Assembly (NCBI GenBank): GCA_021780105.1
Contig: JAJXZJ010000045.1
Span: 62,001-126,000 of the forward strand
Length of the DNA stretch: 64,000 nt
Reading direction: 5' to 3'
From: a bacterium
Lineage (GTDB): Bacteria > Verrucomicrobiota > Verrucomicrobiia > Limisphaerales > J093
Shown here: piece by piece, positions 7,255 to 14,822 of the stretch
Position numbering within the stretch: position 1 is the first letter of the stretch
Layout of the letters: every line of letters begins with the position of its first letter
Program-made: the position numbers and the translations under genes
Notes under the pieces: model-generated
What the model saw: the letters and a program-made list of their open reading frames with translations, nothing else
The model's database searches: none
What the model was told of the DNA's origin: nothing

Positions 7255-7566
7255 CTAGATCAAGCCGGGCATGTTCAACCCGCCGGTGACCTTGCCCATC
7301 TCCGCGTTCGCGATCTCCTTGGCCTTGGCGAGGGCGCTGTTCACGGCGGTCAGCACCAGGTCTTCGAGCAGTTGCGCGTCCGCCGGATTGACCGCCTGCG
7401 GATCAATTTTGATCGCCGCGACGGTGCCATCGCACCGGGCGGTGATCTTGACGGCGCCGCCGCCGCTGGTGGTTTCCACGGTGCGGCTGGCGAGGGCGAG
7501 TTGGACGGCCTCCATCTGTTGCTGGATGCGCGAGGCCTGTTTCATCAATTTGCCAATGCTGGACAT
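7255..7566 (-). CDS. YbaB/EbfC family nucleoid-associated protein
   Basis: The 103-residue protein begins MSSIGKLMKQASRIQQQMEA and continues with the strand segment SGGGAVKITARCDGTVAAIK, then helices rich in Ala/Glu. This is the expected layout of YbaB, a homodimeric DNA-binding protein. It lies between dnaX and recR, the conserved dnaX-ybaB-recR order, with gaps of 60 and 25 bp. A role in nucleoid organisation or in recombination repair is known only in general for the family. Confidence 0.93.
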   Translation of the reverse strand: MSSIGKLMKQASRIQQQMEAVQLALASRTVETTSGGGAVKITARCDGTVAAIKIDPQAVNPADAQLLEDLVLTAVNSALAKAKEIANAEMGKVTGGLNMPGLI

Positions 7567-7626
7567 GAGAGAGGGGGAGAGGAAGTTGACGGTTAATGGT
7601 TAAACGCTGGGAGTTGAAAGCGATGC

Positions 7627-9384
7627 TCAGCCACGGACTTCAACAATCCGGCCGCGAAAAATCTCGATCGCCTGCCGGATCAACGGATCGTTTTTGAAAT
7701 CGGCCGGATCGAGCTTCTCCGGCCTGGCCTTTTCCAGTTTCGGCGGTGGAGGCGCGGCGGCCGCAGGAGTGGCGGCCGGCGGGGCCACGGAACGCGACGA
7801 CGCGGCAACGAGCGCGGGTTCAGGGACCGCTTCGGCGGCGGCCTTCGGCGCGGGTGACGCCTCCGACTTGATGAATTTCACCTGCGCGTCGCCTAAGCCC
7901 ATTTCCTTGAGCTTGGTCTGGATCAGCGTGTGGTTCTTCGGCGAGTCCACCAGCACGATCTGGTCGGCGAATTCCGGGTCGAAGCCAATCGTGAAAACGC
8001 GGTTGTCGAAGGAAACCGGAAACGCCTTGAGCAGGTAGCTGCGCGTAAACGGGCTGGCCCGCCCCACGGCTTCGATCAAGTCGGCCCACAGCCGGGACAG
8101 TCGGCCTTCCGGATCGCCGGCCGCCGGCGCCGGCGCGGCCGGGACGACCGGAGCCGCCTCCTCCAATCGGTCCGGAACGGGTTCCGCAGCGGCAGCCGGT
8201 GCGGGCCGGCTCGCCGGCCCGGCCGAGGGAGCCGTTTCGCCGACTTCGCCGCGCAGTTCGTTAAGGCGCTGGAGAAGCACGTCAACGCTGACGGCGTTCC
8301 GCGCCTGGATCGCCTTCATCAGCGTGACCTCGAACAGGATTTTTTTGGAAGTCGCGTCCCGCAGCCGGCCTTCACCGTCGGCCAGGGTTTCCATGACGCG
8401 GCCGACGGCGTCGGCGCCCAGGCGCGCGGCCTGTTCGCGGAGCGCGGCGGCCTCGGCTTCGGAGACTTCGATCAGGCGCAGGTCGCCGCGCGACACCTGA
8501 AACACCAGCAGATTGCGGAAATGGTTGAGCAAATCGGCCAGCAACCGGCCGAGGTCCTTGCCGTGGCGGGACAGTTCGTCCAGTTCGCGCAACGCCGTCG
8601 CGGCGTCGCCGGCGATGATCGCACCGGCCAGCGCCAGCACTTCGCTGCGGGCGGCCAGGCCGAACATCGAAAGCACGTCGCTTTCGCCAATCGTGTCGCC
8701 GCAAAAGCTGATCAACTGGTCCAGTGTGGACTCGGCGTCGCGCATCCCGCCATCGGCGCCGCGGGCGATGGCGTCGAGCGCCGGCTCGTCAATCTTCACG
8801 CCTTCCTGTTGCGCGATCTGGGCCAGGTGCCGGACGATCAGCGCGGCCGGAATCCGGCGCAGGTCAAACCGCTGGCAGCGCGAGAGAATCGTCGGCAGCA
8901 CCTTTTCCGGATCGGTGGTGGCGAACATGAACTTCACGTGCTCCGGCGGCTCCTCGAGCGTTTTCAGCAGCGCGTTGAACGCCGCCGTCGAGAGCATGTG
9001 AACTTCGTCAATGATGTAGATTTTGAAGCGGGCGGAGGCCGGCGCATATTTCACCGTCTCGCGCAGTTCGCGCACCTGCTCGACGCCATTGTTGCTCGCG
9101 CCGTCAATTTCCATCACGTCAATCGCACGGCCCTCGGTGATTTCCACGCAGCGCGGATCGGCGTCGTCGAAGTCCACCTTCGGCCCACCGGTGCAGTTGA
9201 GGCATTTGGCGAAGATGCGGGCGACGGTGGTCTTGCCGGTGCCGCGCGGACCGCAGAACAGGTAGGCATGGGCAATGCGGCGTTGCTGGATGGCATTGGC
9301 GAGCGTCTGGGTGACATGCTCCTGGCCAACGACATCGGCGAACCGCTGCGGACGGTATTTCCGCGCTATGACTTGATAACTCAT
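7627..9384 (-). CDS. dnaX: DNA polymerase III subunit gamma/tau
   Basis: The 585-residue protein begins MSYQVIARKYRPQRFADVVG, the standard DnaX N-terminus, which fixes the start at 9384. Walker A is GPRGTGKT (45-52), Walker B is IIDEVHML, and the arginine-finger region reads TILSRCQRFDLRRI. The AAA+ core (1-~370) is followed by a Pro/Ala-rich linker and a C-terminal domain. It loads the sliding clamp and organises the replisome. A long upstream extension of the open frame runs through the SRP RNA gene and is rejected. No obvious slippery A6-type frameshift site was seen, so separate gamma production cannot be claimed. Confidence 0.96.
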   Translation of the reverse strand: MSYQVIARKYRPQRFADVVGQEHVTQTLANAIQQRRIAHAYLFCGPRGTGKTTVARIFAKCLNCTGGPKVDFDDADPRCVEITEGRAIDVMEIDGASNNGVEQVRELRETVKYAPASARFKIYIIDEVHMLSTAAFNALLKTLEEPPEHVKFMFATTDPEKVLPTILSRCQRFDLRRIPAALIVRHLAQIAQQEGVKIDEPALDAIARGADGGMRDAESTLDQLISFCGDTIGESDVLSMFGLAARSEVLALAGAIIAGDAATALRELDELSRHGKDLGRLLADLLNHFRNLLVFQVSRGDLRLIEVSEAEAAALREQAARLGADAVGRVMETLADGEGRLRDATSKKILFEVTLMKAIQARNAVSVDVLLQRLNELRGEVGETAPSAGPASRPAPAAAAEPVPDRLEEAAPVVPAAPAPAAGDPEGRLSRLWADLIEAVGRASPFTRSYLLKAFPVSFDNRVFTIGFDPEFADQIVLVDSPKNHTLIQTKLKEMGLGDAQVKFIKSEASPAPKAAAEAVPEPALVAASSRSVAPPAATPAAAAPPPPKLEKARPEKLDPADFKNDPLIRQAIEIFRGRIVEVRG

Positions 9385-9459
9385 TCGCTTGCCGATGGCG
9401 GATTGCAACACGCGGAGGCCCGCGAGAAATCCGCCCTTGCCAATCCGCAACCTAAAATC

Positions 9460-9472
9460 AAAAAAGCCAGGG
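9460..9472 (-). terminator. Terminator of the SRP RNA
   Basis: The closing 3' strand CCCTGGC of the SRP RNA is followed directly by six T residues (9465-9460) on the - strand, so the RNA's own terminal stem acts as terminator. dnaX starts 76 bp further on and may depend on read-through or its own promoter. Confidence 0.6.
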
Positions 9473-9557
9473 TGACCACGGCAGATGCCGAGCAAACTAC
9501 CGTTGCTGCCTTCCGGCCCTGGCGGGGTTCGTCCGTCCGCATTCCGTGGGCCCTGGC
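9466..9557 (-). ncRNA. ffs: 4.5S signal recognition particle RNA (small bacterial type)
   Basis: On the - strand the segment at 9505-9522 reads CCAGGGCCGGAAGGCAGC, the conserved SRP RNA apical part with its GGAA tetraloop. The 5' end GCCAGGG (9551-9557) pairs with the 3' end CCCTGGC (9466-9472), closing a ~92-nt rod. A run of six T follows immediately (9465-9460), as expected of termination. TTGCTG and TAAATC (9575-9570) upstream could be a promoter with an 18-bp spacer. The gene lies 81 bp before dnaX. Confidence 0.93.
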
Positions 9558-9797
9558 AAAACCGGGCGCGATTTAGCCGCAGCCAGCGCGAACCAGCAAG
9601 CACAATCCCTGCGACGGTTATGAGGTTTTCAAAGGCGAACAAAGGCGCGCGAGCATTGCCGGACAGATTCAGGGAGGGCGGACCTGGAGCAAGAGAGCCG
9701 GACGTTCTCCGGTTTTGGGTGCGTGAGCCGGGATGCAAGCAGTGGATGACGCGGCCGCGGCTGTAACAATTCCTCGCCTTGGTGGTCTTGCGGGTGA

Positions 9798-12575
9798 ATG
9801 ATGCACATCGAAGCAATGGACACTTTGGGCAAGGACGCCGAGGCCGTGGCCGCCGTGCGCGGCGGCAACGCGGAGCGGTATCGCGAACTTGTCGAGCGCC
9901 ACGAGCGCCATGTTTTTGCCGTGGCGTGGAGCCGCCTCGGTGACGCCGCGCTGGCCGAGGACGCCACGCAGGAAGCGTTCATTCGCGGCTACCGGCGGCT
10001 GTGGTTGCTGGGGGACGACCGCAAGTTTGCCGGCTGGATCACGGCGATCGCGCGCCACATTGCGATCAATCTCGGTCTCCGGCACCGGCGGGAACTCAAC
10101 CGGCGCGAACGGTGGGCCTTGGAACAACCGGTGGCGCAGAGCGCGCAACCGGACACCGACGAAGCCGACACTCCCTGCACTCCGGAAACGCTGCGCCAGA
10201 CGCTGGCGGAACTGCCAGCCACGCACCGCGAATGCCTTGTGTTGTTCTATCTCGAAGGCAGGAGTGGCGCGGAAGCGGCGGCGGCGTTGGGCATTTCCGA
10301 GGCGGCGTTGCGCGTGCGGTTGCATCGGGCACGCGCGGCGTTGCGGGAACGGCTGGAAGAACGGCTCGCCGATTCGCTCGGCAAGCTCGGGCCGGGCAAA
10401 ACGCTGGTTCCGGGAATCATGGCCGCCGTGCTGGCATTGTCTTCCACGAAGACGGCGACCGCCGCCGGCGGTGCGGCGGTCCTGGGCACAATGGTCAAGG
10501 TCGCCCCGTTTACCTGGCTGCTGCCGGTCTTCGCCGCGGTGGTCGGGGCATTGCCAGGCCTGGCGATGACCGCGTTGGCGGCGAAGGCGGAACAGCGTAA
10601 TTTTCGCGATCCCACCGGCTTCCGCGCCCAGATGCAACGGGCCATGTCCCGCAGGATACTTTGGGTCGTGCCGCTGGTGACCATTCCCTTGGTGCTCGCA
10701 ATCCTCGCGTTAATCTCGAAGCTTGGCCAGAGTCGGGCCTACGCGATCCTCGCCCTCTTCATGGTGGGAATATTCGCGCTGCAATGGCGCATGACGGGCA
10801 TTCGCAACCGGTTTCAGGCCGGCATGTTGGTTTGGTTCGCGATGCTTGCCGGTGGGATCGTGCTGACGGCGGCAGGCCTCGTGCCACCGACCGCCAACGC
10901 CTACTTCTTCATTGCCGGCTCGCTGTGGCTGATGTGGATCATGCGCTGGCGGCCGACGCGAATGGACAACAGCCTGTTTCTGCGCGCGATGATGGGAATG
11001 CTGGAAGTCCCGCCGCCGGATGCGGCCACGGCCAAGCCGGCAGCACAACTGGAGAAATCGGACTTGAAGCGCTTCGGTAAATTTCTGACCGATCGCCATC
11101 TTTTCAACGATTTCCGCTGGTGTCCGGAGGGTTTGCTGCTCCGCCAGACGTTCTTCAAACCAACCTTGCCGGCGAGCAAGGCGGTCCTTCTCTTGTTCTC
11201 ATCGCGCGACAGTTCCAACGTCCTGCTGCGTTGGAACGGCGACGTGACCGCCACCTTCAGCGAGGCCGACGAACGCGCTCAGATCACGCGCAAAGCGGAG
11301 GAAGCCGCGCTGCGGGAGCGGTTGGAAACACAGGTGGCCGCAGCCGTGACGCAGGCATGGCGCGAGTTTCGCAACGGGATCATCCCCGCGGCCGAGCGGG
11401 CTGTGGGCGAGAAGCCTGACGCAGAAATCTTCGTCGTGCCGCCCGCCCGCGCCGCCTCCACCCGCTGGCTGCAGGCCATGCTCGCACTGCCGGTGGTCCT
11501 CTTTACGGCCATGATCGTGTTGGAACATCATCCCGAACTGCTGAAGCCGTTTGTCCGCCACCACAGCCAGGCAGTTTCACTCTCCGAGGCGGAGGTTCGC
11601 GCCACGCTAGCGCAGTTGGGCGAAGGCGGCGTCACGGGCAGCAACGCCGTGCGAGAATTGGGCCGAAGCCTGCCGCTGTTGGAAGTGCTGCCGGCCAAGT
11701 CGCTGTTCGCTTCCAACGCTTGGGCAGCCATGCGGGAACATGTGCTCAGAAACCGATTCAACGCGGGCGAAAACGCGGTGCAACGCGTGGATCGGCTGCT
11801 TGGCGCGCCGGATTTGCTTTGCGCGGGCGCCAACGGCTGGTTGGGTCTGGCCGATTGCGGACTGACGCGGGAAGAACTGCGCCGCTCGATCCGTGACGCC
11901 CCCGAGGCGCGGCGGTGGTTCACGCCGCAGGAAGTTCCGGTCGTCAATCACGACGGCACGACGGCGGACTATGCCGCGTTGAAGACCGGGCAACTCGCGC
12001 GACGGGTCCAGTGTTTGCAACGATTCGAGTGCCTCGACGCCATGGACGGGAGCACAGCCATTGAGGCTCTGTTGAAACATCAAGTCTTGTTCAGGCAATT
12101 GCCTGCCGACGCCCGGAAGGCGCCCTTTCTCAAACTGCTCCACGGCTCGTTCCTGACGGCCGGGTCGGACCCAATTCAGAACACGTATGACGCGCTCGTG
12201 GTGCTGGAAAGCTTCGGGGCTGTGGACCGGGTGGACCGCGAGGCGTGCATCCGCGGCCTGCTGCGATTCCACCACGGCGGCGGTTTGTTCAAGTCGCTGC
12301 AGCCGGACGACGGCCTGTCAATCCGGGGCGACAGCCGCGACACGGTCTGGGCCTTTGAATCGCTGCGTAGGCTGGGCGCGCTGGACCGCGTGGCGGATCT
12401 GGACCAGTGGACATTCCGACCGCGTTCGGTATCCAAGCCGGCGACCGGTTCTGCGTCGCGAAGCCTCACGTGGGAGGAAATCGAGGCGTGGGTTTGCCAG
12501 CAACGCCTCGCCCGAATTCTGCGAGCGCACCAGGAACACCCGGCCGCGCCGGTGCGCTCGCTGCTTGATCCGTGA
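9798..12575 (+). CDS. ECF sigma factor fused to membrane and alpha/alpha-toroid-like domains
   Basis: The 925-residue protein begins with an ECF sigma factor. Region 2 spans residues ~25-95 (YRELVERHERHVFAVAW; DATQEAFIRGYRRL) and region 4 spans ~130-185 (LPATHRECLVLFYLEGRSGA; LGISEAALRVRLHRARAALR). About six hydrophobic segments follow (residues ~205-390), then a soluble domain, another membrane segment near residue 560, and a C-terminal part. That part has repeats resembling prenyltransferase/terpene-cyclase toroids (NTYDALVVLESFGAVDR; DTVWAFESLRRLGALDR). The design suggests a membrane-tethered sigma factor with its own sensor or anti-sigma module. Alternative starts are 9801 and 9816. Nothing nearby identifies its regulon. 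Confidence 0.8.
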   Translation: MMHIEAMDTLGKDAEAVAAVRGGNAERYRELVERHERHVFAVAWSRLGDAALAEDATQEAFIRGYRRLWLLGDDRKFAGWITAIARHIAINLGLRHRRELNRRERWALEQPVAQSAQPDTDEADTPCTPETLRQTLAELPATHRECLVLFYLEGRSGAEAAAALGISEAALRVRLHRARAALRERLEERLADSLGKLGPGKTLVPGIMAAVLALSSTKTATAAGGAAVLGTMVKVAPFTWLLPVFAAVVGALPGLAMTALAAKAEQRNFRDPTGFRAQMQRAMSRRILWVVPLVTIPLVLAILALISKLGQSRAYAILALFMVGIFALQWRMTGIRNRFQAGMLVWFAMLAGGIVLTAAGLVPPTANAYFFIAGSLWLMWIMRWRPTRMDNSLFLRAMMGMLEVPPPDAATAKPAAQLEKSDLKRFGKFLTDRHLFNDFRWCPEGLLLRQTFFKPTLPASKAVLLLFSSRDSSNVLLRWNGDVTATFSEADERAQITRKAEEAALRERLETQVAAAVTQAWREFRNGIIPAAERAVGEKPDAEIFVVPPARAASTRWLQAMLALPVVLFTAMIVLEHHPELLKPFVRHHSQAVSLSEAEVRATLAQLGEGGVTGSNAVRELGRSLPLLEVLPAKSLFASNAWAAMREHVLRNRFNAGENAVQRVDRLLGAPDLLCAGANGWLGLADCGLTREELRRSIRDAPEARRWFTPQEVPVVNHDGTTADYAALKTGQLARRVQCLQRFECLDAMDGSTAIEALLKHQVLFRQLPADARKAPFLKLLHGSFLTAGSDPIQNTYDALVVLESFGAVDRVDREACIRGLLRFHHGGGLFKSLQPDDGLSIRGDSRDTVWAFESLRRLGALDRVADLDQWTFRPRSVSKPATGSASRSLTWEEIEAWVCQQRLARILRAHQEHPAAPVRSLLDP

Positions 12576-12688
12576 ACCCGGCTGTCCTGATTGAACAGCC
12601 CGTGTCACTTCACGCCCATCACGGCCTTCCAAAAGCGGCGCGGGTCAAGTTCATCCTTGGCGATCCAGACAACCAGCCATCTGTGCTC

Positions 12689-13330
12689 TCACGTTGCAGC
12701 TTCAATTATCAACGGATGGTCCTGGTTTGATACGTCGATTATGATCTGGAACTCTTTCGCCTCGATGTCGCGGGAGACAATCTTGAGGCAGCCTTTATAC
12801 ACCTTGTCCGGTTTGAGGAAAACCCTATATAGCACCTCGTTTGATCCGGAGGATTTAGCGCACTCGGTAAAGATGCCAATCCATTCGCGCTGGGAGCCAA
12901 GACGAAATACCCGGAGAGCTTGGCGTTCGCCCGGACAAATATCAACCATTGGAGGGAAATTCCCAATTGCCCAATGGAGACGATCTTCATGAGCTTTATC
13001 CAGTTTGAGTGTTGTGCCCTTTGGGTAGTGTGACAATTCGGGACCTTTCTCATAGATATCGCCGTTATCCACGCCATGAATCGCTATATATGCCCAGCAT
13101 CCAGTGAGCGGATAGGGACTGTCATTGAACACTCTTACGGACGCCACGTCCGCGTGCCACTCGGTATCCTCTTCGCATTTGAGCCAACACCTAATCCTCC
13201 AGCGCCGCCACGTGGAAATGGCCGAGTTCACGATCAGGCTAAACACAGCTCCGGCGAGGCCGCCTGAAATTAAAGGCGTCCATATCGAGTTGCTGGCCTC
13301 GGTGCTCATACTCGGCGTTTGGACGGACAC
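12689..13330 (-). CDS. Hypothetical membrane-anchored protein
   Basis: The 213-residue product has one N-terminal hydrophobic segment (WTPLISGGLAGAVFSLIVN), a basic turn (TWRRWRIR), and a ~160-residue domain with alternating strands, such as DVASVRVFNDSPYPLTGCWA. That pattern looks like an Ig-like fold. Codon use and base composition are less GC-rich than the genes on either side, which hints at transfer. It could also start at Met8. No family is recognised; the topology suggests a cytoplasmic or periplasmic domain held at the membrane. Confidence 0.65.
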   Translation of the reverse strand: MSVQTPSMSTEASNSIWTPLISGGLAGAVFSLIVNSAISTWRRWRIRCWLKCEEDTEWHADVASVRVFNDSPYPLTGCWAYIAIHGVDNGDIYEKGPELSHYPKGTTLKLDKAHEDRLHWAIGNFPPMVDICPGERQALRVFRLGSQREWIGIFTECAKSSGSNEVLYRVFLKPDKVYKGCLKIVSRDIEAKEFQIIIDVSNQDHPLIIEAAT

Positions 13331-13486
13331 GGTGACCGTTGGCCGGGGTTTGTCATGAAAAAGTCAATACGCGTGCAAATCGGCGTTCGCAAGCTTCATT
13401 ATTCAGCCACTCGATGTTCGGCATTCTGTTCTCGGCCTGCTTTTGGGATTTCGCTTTTTGGCAGTTCAGCGCAACCTTTCCCCTGC

Positions 13487-14782
13487 ATGACGGAATTGAA
13501 CGACAGCGACATCCCGACGCTCCCGGCCGGCACGACACTCACGCGCCTGCCGAACGGCCTCACCATCGTCGTCCAAGAGGACCACAGCGCGCCGGTCGTA
13601 TCAGCGCAGGCGTGGTGCGCGGCCGGCAGCATTCACGAGGGCCAATGGCTCGGCGCCGGCCTGTCCCACGTGCTGGAGCACATGCTGTTCAAAGGCACCA
13701 GCACGCGCCCCGGCAGCCGCATTGACCAGGAGGTCCAGGAGGCGGGCGGTTACATGAACGCCTACACGTCCTTCGACCGGACGGTGTTCTGGATCAACGT
13801 GCCGAACACCGGCGCGCGCGTGGCGGTGGACATTCTGGCTGATGTCATGCAGCACGCGACGCTCCCGGCCGGGGAACTGGCCAAGGAGATGGACGTGATC
13901 CGCCGCGAAATGGACATGGGTGACGACGATCCCGGCCGCCGCGCCAGCCGGCGGCTGTTCGAGACGGCCTACACGCAAAGCCCGTATCGCTTCACGATCA
14001 TCGGCTACCCGGACATCTTCAACCGGCTGCAGCGCGAGGATATTTTCGGTTACTACCAGGAAAAATACGCGCCGAACAACGTGTTCTTTGTGGCGGTCGG
14101 GGACTTCAGCGCGGACGACGTGATCGCGCAAATCGAAGCGGCCTTTGCCGGCACGCCGGCGCGCCCGCTGCCGCCCGCCGAACTGGCCGCCGAGCCGAAA
14201 CAACTCGCCGCCCGCGAGGTGATCGAGGAAGCCCCCACCGAACTCGGCCACTGCCACGTCAGTTGGCACATCCCGGAACTGCGGCATCCGGACGTGCCGC
14301 CGCTCGACGTGCTCGCGGTGCTGCTTGGGATGGGCCGCAGTTCACGGCTTTACCGCGAAGTCCGCGAACGCCAGGGGCTGGTCCATTCCGCGGACGCATG
14401 GACCTACAACCCCGGCAACCCCGGCCTTTTCGGCCTCAGTGCCGTCGTGGACGCGGACAAGTTCACGGCCGCGCGCGACGCGATGCTCGCGGAAGTGGAA
14501 CGAGTGAAGGAAAATTCCCTCACGCCAGCGGAACTGATCAAGGCGGTGAAGCAATTTGTCGCCGGCCATCTGGGCATTCGCAAGACGATGCAAGGCCAGG
14601 CCGCGGACCTGGGCGGCAGTTGGCTGGCAGCAAGGGATCTGAATTTCTCGGAACGCTACCTCGCCGCCGTGAAGCGCGCCACGCTCGACGATCTCCGGCG
14701 CGTCGCCCGCGAGTATCTCACCCCGGAAAACCGCACGCTTTACGCACTGCTACCGGCGGGAACCGCTCCGCCGAAAGCCTGA
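13487..14782 (+). CDS. M16 family zinc peptidase
   Basis: The 431-residue protein starts MTELNDSDIPTLPAGTTLTR. The inverted zinc motif HVLEH is at residues 61-65 and the third ligand Glu141 lies in VIRREMDM, at the spacing typical of M16 peptidases. The C-terminal half keeps the Arg/Tyr region as GMGRSSRLYREVRERQGLVH. Length fits the single-unit PqqL/YmxG-like branch rather than the ~900-residue pitrilysins. There is no clear signal peptide from this start. The open frame reaches back to 13319, but upstream residues look non-coding. It converges on the GH127 gene with a 40-bp gap. Confidence 0.88.
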   Translation: MTELNDSDIPTLPAGTTLTRLPNGLTIVVQEDHSAPVVSAQAWCAAGSIHEGQWLGAGLSHVLEHMLFKGTSTRPGSRIDQEVQEAGGYMNAYTSFDRTVFWINVPNTGARVAVDILADVMQHATLPAGELAKEMDVIRREMDMGDDDPGRRASRRLFETAYTQSPYRFTIIGYPDIFNRLQREDIFGYYQEKYAPNNVFFVAVGDFSADDVIAQIEAAFAGTPARPLPPAELAAEPKQLAAREVIEEAPTELGHCHVSWHIPELRHPDVPPLDVLAVLLGMGRSSRLYREVRERQGLVHSADAWTYNPGNPGLFGLSAVVDADKFTAARDAMLAEVERVKENSLTPAELIKAVKQFVAGHLGIRKTMQGQAADLGGSWLAARDLNFSERYLAAVKRATLDDLRRVAREYLTPENRTLYALLPAGTAPPKA

Positions 14783-14822
14783 AAACGAGATCTGGTTTGG
14801 CCGCCAGAACCGCCGGCCGAAA

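Noticed and set aside
7930-9576. A 548-codon + strand frame opposite dnaX and the SRP RNA
   Set aside because: Antisense shadow of dnaX with Gln/Arg/His-biased composition, running through the conserved SRP RNA.
9385-9816. N-terminal extension of DnaX through the SRP RNA
   Set aside because: The DnaX family starts at MSYQVIARKYRPQRF; the extension overlaps a structural RNA gene.
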